A stretch of 64,000 bases of DNA, taken from Myxococcus dinghuensis. Lineage in GTDB: Bacteria; Myxococcota; Myxococcia; Myxococcales; Myxococcaceae. Position 1 is the stretch's first letter; each line of letters begins with the position of its first letter. Under the pieces are notes generated by a model, which was not told the origin of the DNA, searched no databases, and saw only the letters and a program-made list of their open reading frames with translations. The stretch is taken from positions 558,001-622,000 of the forward strand of contig NZ_JAKCFB010000001.1 in the NCBI RefSeq assembly GCF_024198235.1. Reading direction: 5' to 3'. The translations under genes were made by a program, and so were the position numbers. Shown here piece by piece: positions 56,038 through 64,000 of the stretch.

Positions 56038-57009
56038 ATGGCGGTTCACACGGTGCTGTCCCCCGCGACGTTCACGCGCATCGCGGACACCTTCGCGCTC
56101 GGCCAGCTCCAGGGCGTCACGCCCATTCCCCAGGGCTCCATCAACACCAACCACCGCGTGGAGACGGCCACCGGCCGCTACTTCGTCCGCCACACGACGG
56201 TGCGCTCCCCGGACGACCTGCGCTTCGAGGCCGCGCTGCTGACGCACCTGGCCGCCTACCACTTCCCGTCGCCGGTGCTGGTGCCGACGCGCGACGGCGC
56301 GCCCTTCGTGGAGCTGGAGGGCGGGCGGGTGACGGTCTTCCACTGGCTTCCCGGCGAGGAGCTGCGCCACCCCGGCCTCACCGCGGACCACCTGGAGCGG
56401 CTGGGCGCGGAGCTGGGCAAGCTGCACCGCGACACGCAATCCTTCACCGGCTCGCGCGCCAACCCGTACAGCCCGGAGGTGGTGCGCGGGTGGCTGCACG
56501 GGCTGTCGCGCCACCCGGACGCGGAGCTGGCGTCCGTGGCGAAGGGGCTGGAGGGAGATTTGGACCGGGCCCAGGCGCTGCGCCAGGGGCTGGAGCCGCT
56601 GGGCGTCATCCACGCGGACCTCTTCACCGACAACGTGAAGTGGCTGGGGGACCGGGTCGGCTCGTTCTTCGACTTCGAGATGGCCTGCCGGGAGGCCTAC
56701 GGGCTGGACGTGGTCATCACCCTCAACGCGTGGTGCTTCGAGGGCGGCCAGTACCTGCCGGACCTGTGCCGGGCGCTGGTGCGCGGCTACCAGGACGTGC
56801 GGCCCCTCGCGCCGGTGGAGCGCGCGAACCTGTTCGGCCACGCGCTCTTCGGGGCGGTGCGCTTCACGGCCAGCCGCATCCGCGACTACCACCTGTCCCC
56901 GCTGCCGGCCGACAAGCTGGTGCGCAAGGACTACCGCACCTACCTGGCCCGGGCGCGCGCGCTGTCCGCCATGGGGCCGGAGGGCTACGCGCGCCTGCTG
57001 GGCCTGTGA
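56038..57009 (+). CDS. thrB: APH-fold homoserine kinase
   Basis: The 323-residue kinase matches the aminoglycoside-phosphotransferase-like homoserine kinase (ThrB type II). It opens MAVHTVLSPATFTRIADTFA, as that family does, and has the catalytic loop VIHADLFTDNVKW (Asp194, Asn199), the metal Asp212 in SFFDFEMAC, and the diagnostic 'LDVVITLNAWCFEGGQYLPD' and 'RALVRGYQDVRPLAPVERAN'. It would phosphorylate homoserine for threonine synthesis. No other threonine genes are adjacent, so another small-molecule kinase of the fold is possible. GAGGAG precedes the ATG. Confidence 0.75.
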   Translation: MAVHTVLSPATFTRIADTFALGQLQGVTPIPQGSINTNHRVETATGRYFVRHTTVRSPDDLRFEAALLTHLAAYHFPSPVLVPTRDGAPFVELEGGRVTVFHWLPGEELRHPGLTADHLERLGAELGKLHRDTQSFTGSRANPYSPEVVRGWLHGLSRHPDAELASVAKGLEGDLDRAQALRQGLEPLGVIHADLFTDNVKWLGDRVGSFFDFEMACREAYGLDVVITLNAWCFEGGQYLPDLCRALVRGYQDVRPLAPVERANLFGHALFGAVRFTASRIRDYHLSPLPADKLVRKDYRTYLARARALSAMGPEGYARLLGL

Positions 57010-57021
57010 GGGCGCCCGGCG

Positions 57022-57489
57022 TCAGATGCCGGTGACGATCTTCCAGGTGTTGCCCTCGCGCCGCAGCACCATGCGCTCCAGCTCCGCCTCCTTCTGGAGG
57101 CGCGAGGTGAGCTGCGTCATGCGCCAGTTCGCCTTCCAGTAGTAGACGGCGGTGGCCAGGTCGCGGCCCACCTCGATGCGGCGAACCTCCAGCTCCACCT
57201 TGGGCGACTGGACCTGCGCGAACAGCGACTCCAGGTACTGCGCGAGGTTCTCCGCCGTCAGGTCGTCCTCGGGGTCGTTGGGCGTGCCGGCGTTCTCGTG
57301 GAAGTCCTTCGACACCAGCGACGCCACCGCCGCGGCGTCCTTCGCCTCGACGGCAGACCGGTACTGCTCCATCACTGCCAAAATGGCACGGGTCTCCGAC
57401 GTGTCGTCGATGTCGGTGCCGGGGATGCGCTTGGCGGCGCAGGCGGCCAGGAGGGACAGGGCGCAGAGGGCGGAGAGGCGGATGAGCAT
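57022..57489 (-). CDS. NTF2-like lipoprotein
   Basis: The 155-residue product has a lipoprotein signal (MLIRLSALCALSLLAAC, lipobox LAAC). The mature part resembles the SnoaL/DUF4440 NTF2 fold: 'RAILAVMEQYRSAVEAKDAA' at the start, 'VASLVSKDFHENAG' and a final 'RMVLRREGNTWKIVTG'. No catalytic residue can be assigned. It converges with the homoserine kinase gene with 12 bp between. Confidence 0.8.
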   Translation of the reverse strand: MLIRLSALCALSLLAACAAKRIPGTDIDDTSETRAILAVMEQYRSAVEAKDAAAVASLVSKDFHENAGTPNDPEDDLTAENLAQYLESLFAQVQSPKVELEVRRIEVGRDLATAVYYWKANWRMTQLTSRLQKEAELERMVLRREGNTWKIVTGI

Positions 57490-57560
57490 GGCGGGGCCTT
57501 ACGAAGACAATGCGGAGGAGTCAACCCTTCTCCCCAGGCCCCGCCTGCACATCGCGTGCC

Positions 57561-58088
57561 TCAGCCCTTGCGGATGACCTCGGAGATGAAGCGGTTGAGG
57601 ACGGGCAGCTCGTTGTCGAGGATCTTCAAGCCCTCGCCCTGGATGATCTTCTCGCCGATGAGGGCCAGCGGCTTCATCAGGAACGGCAGCTTGAGGGAGA
57701 CCTCGCCGTCCATCGTCCGCTCCGTCTGGCCGGCGCCCAGGTCCCGGAAGCGCATGGTGCCGGTGTTCACCAGCATCTTGGAGATGGTGTGGGAGGTGGG
57801 CACGTTGGAGAAGGTCATCTCCTTGCGCCGCTTGTCGTAGGTGGACGTCTCGATGAAGGCGAACCACTCCGGGGGCACGCGCTTGGGGCCGATGCTCTCG
57901 ATGACCGGCTTGGGGCGGTAGCGCACGCGCCGGCGCACCTTGTCGCCCTCGTCCTTCACCTCGAGGGGCTGGAGCTCCAGCAGGACGCCGTGGTGCTTGA
58001 GGAGGAACTCGAAGTACCGCTCGTCGAGGAGCGCGCGCTCCACCTCGTCCACCGTCCCCTGGATCCGCTGCCTGCTCTCGAACCGCAT
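57561..58088 (-). CDS. DUF2505-like (START-fold) protein
   Basis: The 175-residue protein starts MRFESRQRIQGTVDEVERAL and continues 'DERYFEFLLKHHGVLLELQP', 'VRRRVRYRPKPV' and 'MRFRDLGAGQTERTMDGEVS', ending in an amphipathic helix (GLKILDNELPVLNRFISEVI). That is the layout of the DUF2505 / SRPBCC helix-grip fold, which binds lipids or other hydrophobic ligands. No signal peptide. Function unknown. The gene lies between two genes on the same strand. Confidence 0.75.
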   Translation of the reverse strand: MRFESRQRIQGTVDEVERALLDERYFEFLLKHHGVLLELQPLEVKDEGDKVRRRVRYRPKPVIESIGPKRVPPEWFAFIETSTYDKRRKEMTFSNVPTSHTISKMLVNTGTMRFRDLGAGQTERTMDGEVSLKLPFLMKPLALIGEKIIQGEGLKILDNELPVLNRFISEVIRKG

Positions 58089-58139
58089 CGATTCCCTCCT
58101 GGGATGTCCTGGCTCGTCGCCGCTGTGTCGGATGCCTGC

Positions 58140-58167
58140 CTAGCGGAAAGCTCGGCTAGCGGAAAGC
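58140..58167. repeat. 16-bp-period duplication across the stop codon of the protease gene
   Basis: CTAGCGGAAAGC occurs at 58140-58151 and again at 58156-58167. On the minus strand each copy encodes Ala-Phe-Arg-stop, so the last codons and stop of the upstream gene are duplicated immediately after its real stop. Confidence 0.8.
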
Positions 58168-60516
58168 CTGTCGTGGCACGAGGGGCCCCCGGAAGGTCTT
58201 CTCCTCGAAATCACACCGCTCCACCCACTCCAGGGCCGTGGCCTTGAAGGCGGGGCCGAAGTCGGGGAGGACACCCACCTCGTGGCGCACCGCGCCGCAG
58301 TCGCCGGAGAGGTAGGAAGCCTCCACTTTCAGACGTTGGGCCTCGCGGCGCAGCGCGGGCGGCAGCGATTCGTCCGCCAGGGCCCGCTGGAGGTACTCGT
58401 TGGCGAGCGCGGGGGAGCCCACCTGCTGGAGCCGGCGCCCGAGCAGGTAGTTGAGGAAGGGGTCCGTGGGGACCGCCTGGAGCGCGCGAGAGAGCATGAG
58501 CAGGCGCAGCTCCTCGCGCGGCGCGAGGAAGTACGCGTCGATGGGCTCGCGGCGCGCGGTGGAGTCCAGCGCGGCCTGCTTCACCTGGGCGGTGCGGGTG
58601 AGCTCGGGCGTGGCGTCCAGGGCGAGCACGGCGTCGAGGTACGCGCGCGCCGCGGCGGGCTGCTGCCGGCGCGCCTCCACGTCCGCGCGCGCCATGGCGA
58701 CCTCCGCCTCGGACACCACCTGGCCCTTCACCTTGGCGGTGAGCTGCTCCAGCACGGCGGTGGCCTCGTCGTAGCGCTCGAGGGAGGAGAGGGCGGCGGC
58801 CGCGCCCAGGCGGAAGCCGGGCTCCTCGGGCTGGAGCGCCGCGGCGCGGGTGTAGCGCTCCAGCGCGTCCGCCGGGTCGGTGGCGAGCGAGGCGCGGGCG
58901 GACTCGGTCAGCCGCGCCACCTCGCGGGCGCAGGCGCGGCTGAAGAGGCTGCCGGCGCGGAAGCGCGCGAAGGCCCGGGCGATGGCGGCCTCGTCCAGGG
59001 GCAGGGCGTCCACGAAGTGCTCCCACTCGGTGACGAGCTCGTCGAGCGGCCGGCCGTAGGCCTCGTCGAAGTCGGCGTGGGCGTAGAGCGCGCGCAGCTT
59101 GTCGGCGCCGTACGTCTCCGCGAGGTAGAGGAGGAAGGAGCCGGCCACGGTGTACGCGCGCGCGGGCGCGGACTGGTAGAAGCCCTCCGGGCCCATCAGC
59201 TTGCGCATGTCCGGCGCCAGCTTCTGGCGGCGCATGCCCGCGGCCCACTGGTGCAGGGTGAGGTCGCCCTGCGCGGGGCCGTCCGCCGCCACCGCGAAGC
59301 CCTCGATGACGCCCATCAGCGGCCACAGCCCCAGGCGCGTGGTGACGTGGAACGGGCCGCTGCCGGCGGGGGCGGCCATGACGTGGGCCAGCTCGTGGTG
59401 CAGGGTGGAGTGGGGGAAGGCCTTGTCCTGGATGTGCAGCTCCACGCGCCAGGGCTTGGCGTACTGCGTGCGGCCCGCGCCCACCAGGCGCTGCTTCTGC
59501 GCCTCGTCGCGGTAGAGCCAGACGCGGATGCGTTCGGCGGGGGCCACGCCCAGGAAGCGGTGCACCTGCGTCCAGCGGAACTCCATGTCCCGCGCCAGCC
59601 GGTCCACCTCCTCGCGGGACTTGCCGCGGGGGTAGTGCAACTGGAAGTGCTCGGTGTCCCGCACCCCGCCCAGCTCCTGGGCGAGGTACGTGTCGGTCAT
59701 CCGCGTGCGCAACTGCGGCCCGCGCGCCTCCAGGAACGCGATGGCGACCAGGGGCAGCGCGAGCCCCAGCAGCCCCCAGGTCCGCGCGCCCGCGCGCGTC
59801 AGCCGCCCGGTGCGCACGTCCAGCAGCGCCGCGCACAGCCCCGCGAGCACCCAGACCCACAACAGCGTCTCCAGGCGGAACCAGCCGAGCGCGGGGGTGA
59901 GCTCCAGCGCCTCGTCGTACAGGGGGCCGGGCAGGTGGCCCAGGAAGTGGTTGAAGGCGAAGACCTGGGGGCCGGCGACGATGGGCCACACGGTGGGCAC
60001 CAGCGACGCCAGGACGAGGAGCAGGTGCAGGCCCACCCCGCGGGAGGGGCGCCGGGCCGCGAAGCCGCACAGGACGCCGGAGGCGGAGGCGAGCAGGGCG
60101 GAGGGCAGCGCCAACATGGGATAGAAGCCCACCAGCTCGAAGGGGTCGCACGCGGTTCGCAGCCAGGCGAACAGGGTGGAGGTCACGAAGGGGGGCACCA
60201 GCGCCGCGACATTGAGGAGGACGGCGGCGCCCAGGGCCCGGGCAGTGGCGCCACCGGCACTTCCAGCGCGGGTGGCCCGGGCCGGGTGTGGGTCCTCGCC
60301 GAGCAGCAGCCGGCGCTCCTGGGCGGCGGCGGCCACGCCCGTCCCCCCTCCCAGCAGCCCCACGGCGATGGCCATGGCCAGCCCCAGCTCGAAGCCGGGG
60401 ACGCCGAAGAGGGGCAGGAGGACGAGGGCCGCGCCGCCGCCCGCCAGGAGGAGCAGGACGGCCAGGACGGCCGGGCGATGTGACAACGCCAGGGCACGGG
60501 TGAGGACTTGCTCCAT
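58156..60516 (-). CDS. Polytopic membrane gluzincin-like protease with TPR tail
   Basis: The 786-residue protein starts at 60516 (MEQVLTRALALS), with GGGGAG upstream. Residues 15-300 hold about six or seven membrane helices. The soluble part has a zinc site HELAH (His374-Glu375-His378 in STLHHELAHVMAA) and Glu405 in LMGVIEGFAVAAD, 27 residues later, the arrangement of M1-like gluzincins (peptidase MA-like). A TPR region lies at about 520-620 (ALERYTRAAALQPEEPGFRL; YDEATAVLEQLTAKVKGQVV). The substrate is unknown. It diverges from the PilZ gene with only 25 bp between starts. Confidence 0.82.
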   Translation of the reverse strand: MEQVLTRALALSHRPAVLAVLLLLAGGGAALVLLPLFGVPGFELGLAMAIAVGLLGGGTGVAAAAQERRLLLGEDPHPARATRAGSAGGATARALGAAVLLNVAALVPPFVTSTLFAWLRTACDPFELVGFYPMLALPSALLASASGVLCGFAARRPSRGVGLHLLLVLASLVPTVWPIVAGPQVFAFNHFLGHLPGPLYDEALELTPALGWFRLETLLWVWVLAGLCAALLDVRTGRLTRAGARTWGLLGLALPLVAIAFLEARGPQLRTRMTDTYLAQELGGVRDTEHFQLHYPRGKSREEVDRLARDMEFRWTQVHRFLGVAPAERIRVWLYRDEAQKQRLVGAGRTQYAKPWRVELHIQDKAFPHSTLHHELAHVMAAPAGSGPFHVTTRLGLWPLMGVIEGFAVAADGPAQGDLTLHQWAAGMRRQKLAPDMRKLMGPEGFYQSAPARAYTVAGSFLLYLAETYGADKLRALYAHADFDEAYGRPLDELVTEWEHFVDALPLDEAAIARAFARFRAGSLFSRACAREVARLTESARASLATDPADALERYTRAAALQPEEPGFRLGAAAALSSLERYDEATAVLEQLTAKVKGQVVSEAEVAMARADVEARRQQPAAARAYLDAVLALDATPELTRTAQVKQAALDSTARREPIDAYFLAPREELRLLMLSRALQAVPTDPFLNYLLGRRLQQVGSPALANEYLQRALADESLPPALRREAQRLKVEASYLSGDCGAVRHEVGVLPDFGPAFKATALEWVERCDFEEKTFRGPLVPRQAFR

Positions 60517-60541
60517 GCGCTCCCCTATACTCCCGGGCCGC

Positions 60542-60939
60542 ATGTCCGAACAGAAGACAGGTCCCGAGCACCGCCAGCACGGGCGCGCGCCCATCGAGCT
60601 GAAGGTCGACTACAAGAAGCTCAACTCGTTCTTCGCGGACTACACGAAGAACATCAGCAAGGGCGGCACCTTCATCAAGACGAAGAAGCCGCTGCCCATC
60701 GGCACGCGCTTCCTCTTCAAGCTGACGGTGCCCCATCGCGAGGCGCCCTTCGAACTGTTGGGCGAGGTCGTCTGGTCCAAGGCCGACGGAGAGGAGCCCG
60801 GCATGGGCATCCGCTTCATCTACAGCAGCGACACCCAGCGGGTGGATTTCGAGACCGTGGTGGAGCGGCTGATGTCCGACAGCCTGGGCCCCGAGCTGAC
60901 CGAGAAGCTGCTCAACAAGCCGCTGCACCCCCAGCACCC

Positions 60940-60943
<4 letters not shown>
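60542..60943 (+). CDS. PilZ-domain protein (TIGR02266 type)
   Basis: The 133-residue product carries a single PilZ domain with both c-di-GMP signature parts intact: RQHGR (Arg11 to Arg15, the RxxxR motif) and NISKGGTFI (Asn37, Ser39, Gly42, the D/NxSxxG motif). 'KTKKPLPIGTRFLFKLTVP' and 'GEVVWSKADGEEPGMGIRFI' match the myxobacterial paralogous family TIGR02266. It probably binds c-di-GMP and acts as an adaptor. No clear ribosome-binding site precedes the ATG. The stop overlaps the next start by 4 bp. Confidence 0.88.
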
Positions 60944-61503
<560 letters not shown>

Positions 61504-61598
61504 GGCCGCACCTGTTTCGTGTGCGTGACGCCGCGCGAGCGTGGCGTGATGAAGAAGTGACGCACTGAACAAGTCGCTGCCACACCACCTCCTCAGGA

Positions 61599-61635
61599 TG
61601 TGCGCGCGTCCGGGAGCCTCCTGGCCCGGCGCACA
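61599..61635. repeat. Inverted repeat upstream of the PhoX-like gene
   Basis: TGTGCGC (61599-61605) and GCGCACA (61629-61635) form a perfect 7-bp inverted repeat with a 23-nt GC-rich interior, ending 18 nt before the GTG start. It could be a terminator for DUF192, a leader structure, or an operator. Confidence 0.35.
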
Positions 61636-61653
61636 ACCCCTGGAGGTAGTGCT

Positions 61654-64000
61654 GTGAAGGCTTCTCGTCTGTTGCGGCTCGCGACGAGCACGATGCTGCT
61701 GGGTAGCACCCTGTCCATCACCGCCTGTGAGGGAGAGCAAGGCCCGCCCGGCCCGCAGGGGCCCGCGGGCGACGATGGCACCCCGGGCGCGCCGGGCACC
61801 GATGGTGACGATGGCGCGCAGGGGCCCGCCGGGCCGACGGGGCCCGGGACGCTGGGGCAGCCCGGTCCTGGCGCGGTGACGCGCGCGCCCGGGGTGGAGC
61901 AGGGCACGCCGCTGTCCTCGCTCATCGCCGTCACCTTCCGTGGCGACCTGGGCACGGGGGCGACCAACCTGGCCGAGTACGTCAAGGCGCGCGTGGACCA
62001 GGTGGTCGCGGGCAGCCTGCCCTCGCCGCTGGTGTTCCCGCTGCCGCCCGCGTCGACGGACACGGTGCGCACGGTGCCGGGGCTGTTCTCCTCCACCGTC
62101 GTCAAGTGGATGGACCCCCTCACCTTCAGCAAGGCGGGGGCCCGCTTCGGCGGCAACACGGACTACGTCGCGTACTTCGGCGACGGCTGGTCGTCCAACG
62201 GCAACGCGCCCCAGTACCACGGCAACGGCGGCGCGGGCTGGCTGTGGGTCAACCACGAGTACATCTCCGGCACCAAGCCCCGCGTGGGCACGGCGCCCAT
62301 CGGCCAGCACCTCGACTTCGCGCGCTTCCTGCGCAACACCGGCACGCTCTCCAACGCGGTGTCGGACGGGACGACGTGGCAGGAGGACTCGCTCGTCGCC
62401 TACAACAAGGAGTGGAAGAAGCAGGTGGGGGGCTCGTGGCTGCGCGTGGTGCAGGACCCGGCCACGGGTGAGTGGGCGGTGGACCGCAACTCGGCCAACC
62501 TGCGCTACGACGCCTCCAGCGCGACGCTGGCGCGGGTGGTGGGCGTGAAGCTGTCCGGCGCCGAGCGCGACGACAGCGGCGCGGCCCTGCCCGAGGGCGT
62601 GGTGCCGGGCACGCACTCGAACTGCTCGGGTGGCCAGACGCCGTGGGGCACCATCTTCTCCGGCGAGGAGAACGTGCAGGGCGTCTACGGTGACCCCGAG
62701 GGGAGCCTGTGGACGGGGAAGAACGACTGGATTCCCAACGCGCCCGGCATGGCGCCCGGCGCGCCGCTCGCGCCGGACTTCTCCGCGCCCGCGTCGGGCG
62801 ACATGATCAGCACGGACGTCAACTCGTCGCACCGCAAGGACGGGTTCGGCTTCCTGACGGAGGTCGACCCGGGGCAGCCGGCGGAGCACTGGTACGGCAA
62901 GGACGCGGCGAAGCCGGGCGTGGGGCACCGCAAGCTGGGCGGCATGGGCCGCGCGCACTGGGAGAACGCCGCGTTCGTGGTGGACGCGAACTGGAAGCTC
63001 CTCGCCGGGCAGCCCATCGTCCTCTACGCGGGCGATGACCGCCGCGGTGGCCGCATCTTCAAGTACGTGACGAGCCGGCCGTACACGGAGGGCATGTCGC
63101 GGGCGGAGATTCGCGCGCTGCTCGACGAGGGCGTGGTGTACGCGGCGCACTTCGCGGGCCTGGACAACAGCACGGGCGACACGCTGGCGACGGGCGCGGT
63201 CCCCACCGAGGAGGCGCCGGGACAGGGGCGCTGGGTGCGGCTGAGCCTGGATAGCGCGGACGTGGCGCCCAACGCGGAGGCGTTCGGTCAGCCCACGCTG
63301 ACGGTGGGCGCGGCCCTGCGCGACGCCAGCTACAACGCCATCGGCGGCTTCTCTGACGACGACCAGGTGCGCAAGCTGCTGTGGACGGCGGCGAACAAGG
63401 TGGGCGTGATGGAGCTCAACCGCCCGGAGGACCTGGAGTGGAACCCCAAGGACCCCAGCGGCTCGCCGCTGCTCTACGTGGCCTTCACGGAGCACGGTGA
63501 CCCCACGGCGCTGGACGGCCAGGGCCGCGTGGCCACGGCGACGCGGGACGGCAGCGGGGCGTGGGTGGCGAAGACGCGCGCCGCCACGGACAACCGGTCC
63601 GTCGACAAGGTGGGCTCCATCTTCGGCATCCGTGAGGAGAACACGGCGGCGCCGGCCTCCTCGCGCACGTTCCGCTTCTTCCGCGTGTGGAAGGGCGAGA
63701 CGGCGTCGCTGAGCGCGGCGCCGGAGTACTCGGCGGCCAAGCCGGACAACCTCGTCATCGACCGTGACGGTGGCGTGTGGTTCGGCACGGACGGCAACTT
63801 CGGCGTCAACAAGGCGGCCGACGGCGTCTACTACCTGAACCAGAAGCCCGCGCACCGAGGCAACCCGTTCTTCCGCCGCGCGTTCCGGGTGCTGTCCATG
63901 CCCAGCGACGCGGAGGCCACGGGCCCCGCGTTCAGCTCGGACATGAAGACGTTGTTCGTCAGCGTCCAGCATCCGGGCGAGGACAACTACAGCGTCTGGC
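61654..64000 (+). CDS. PhoX-family (DUF839) phosphatase lipoprotein with collagen-like linker, 3' end cut
   Basis: The first 782 codons are visible; the gene runs off the right edge. The GTG at 61654 has GGAGG 7 nt upstream. The signal ends LSITAC, a plausible lipobox, and no twin-arginine motif is seen. A Gly-X-Y stretch follows (GPPGPQGPAGDDGTPGAPGT and more, about residues 30-70). The PhoX signature is clear: VNHEYISG, ERDDSGAALPEG, and GTHSNCSGGQTPWGTIFSGE with the family's metal-bound Cys, then FGFLTEVDP. Others are HWENAAFV and DNLVIDRDGGVWFGTDG. PhoX phosphatases use Ca and Fe to release phosphate from organic phosphates. Most are Tat-exported, so a Sec lipoprotein form is unusual. Confidence 0.88.
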   Translation, partial: MKASRLLRLATSTMLLGSTLSITACEGEQGPPGPQGPAGDDGTPGAPGTDGDDGAQGPAGPTGPGTLGQPGPGAVTRAPGVEQGTPLSSLIAVTFRGDLGTGATNLAEYVKARVDQVVAGSLPSPLVFPLPPASTDTVRTVPGLFSSTVVKWMDPLTFSKAGARFGGNTDYVAYFGDGWSSNGNAPQYHGNGGAGWLWVNHEYISGTKPRVGTAPIGQHLDFARFLRNTGTLSNAVSDGTTWQEDSLVAYNKEWKKQVGGSWLRVVQDPATGEWAVDRNSANLRYDASSATLARVVGVKLSGAERDDSGAALPEGVVPGTHSNCSGGQTPWGTIFSGEENVQGVYGDPEGSLWTGKNDWIPNAPGMAPGAPLAPDFSAPASGDMISTDVNSSHRKDGFGFLTEVDPGQPAEHWYGKDAAKPGVGHRKLGGMGRAHWENAAFVVDANWKLLAGQPIVLYAGDDRRGGRIFKYVTSRPYTEGMSRAEIRALLDEGVVYAAHFAGLDNSTGDTLATGAVPTEEAPGQGRWVRLSLDSADVAPNAEAFGQPTLTVGAALRDASYNAIGGFSDDDQVRKLLWTAANKVGVMELNRPEDLEWNPKDPSGSPLLYVAFTEHGDPTALDGQGRVATATRDGSGAWVAKTRAATDNRSVDKVGSIFGIREENTAAPASSRTFRFFRVWKGETASLSAAPEYSAAKPDNLVIDRDGGVWFGTDGNFGVNKAADGVYYLNQKPAHRGNPFFRRAFRVLSMPSDAEATGPAFSSDMKTLFVSVQHPGEDNYSVW

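Overview
The window is high-GC DNA from a predatory/fruiting myxobacterium, most likely Myxococcaceae (Myxococcus, Corallococcus or Pyxidicoccus type). The grounds are the strong G/C bias at third codon positions, two sigma54 activators (one carrying FHA domains), PEGA, FHA, TPR and cyclic-nucleotide-binding proteins, a TIGR02266-type PilZ protein, a large SpvB/RHS protein next to a MopE-like Cys-rich protein, and many lipoproteins. No tRNA, rRNA, CRISPR array, IS element or prophage was seen.

Layout. 1-3262 (minus): a truncated envelope protein and two secreted PEGA-domain proteins. 3372-7691 (minus): parC-parE, topoisomerase IV. 8142-16659: mostly single exported or metal-dependent enzymes: a secreted unknown, an MBL-fold hydrolase, a CHRD protein, a double esterase-like lipoprotein, an M50-like membrane protease, an S46 dipeptidyl-peptidase with the DPP11-type specificity residue, and two small unknowns. 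16737-18485 (minus): an SLT lytic transglycosylase behind a sigma54-type promoter, and an ECF sigma factor. 18831-28149 (plus): a Cys-rich MopE-like protein, a 2271-residue SpvB/FG-GAP/RHS lipoprotein whose C-terminus carries a JAMM-like metalloprotease motif, a small protein with two zinc-binding-like Cys/His clusters (candidate immunity protein), and a possible remnant module.

28224-46145 (minus): a complete type II secretion system, gspC-D-E-F-(51-aa membrane protein)-G-(G-like)-H-I-J-K-L-M-N. Its genes are separated by a few bases or by 4-bp overlaps. It is flanked upstream by an NtrC-type response regulator and downstream, beyond a T-tracted terminator, by a double-FHA sigma54 activator. 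A near-consensus -24/-12 promoter lies just before gspC, so the simplest model is an operon under sigma54 control and switched on by one or both activators. Four features of the system are unusual: a GspG-like protein with no prepilin cleavage motif, a previously unlisted 51-aa membrane protein, a GspI with a long Gly/Asn/Gln-rich tail, and a GspH with a charged insertion.

46177-50175 (minus): tldD-pmbA (TldD/TldE protease), then a ParB/Srx-like protein ahead of the NtrC regulator. 50349-54362 (plus): FHA-TM-TPR, TPR-double cNMP-binding and NTF2-like signalling or scaffold proteins. 54366-61503: a TPR membrane protein, APH-type homoserine kinase, NTF2-like lipoprotein, DUF2505-like protein, a polytopic gluzincin-like protease, and a PilZ-DUF192 pair. 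61654-64000: a PhoX-family phosphatase lipoprotein with a collagen-like linker, cut by the window end.

The genes together read as an envelope, secretion and signalling neighbourhood. The T2SS could export the many Sec-signal enzymes encoded around it, but that link is inference.
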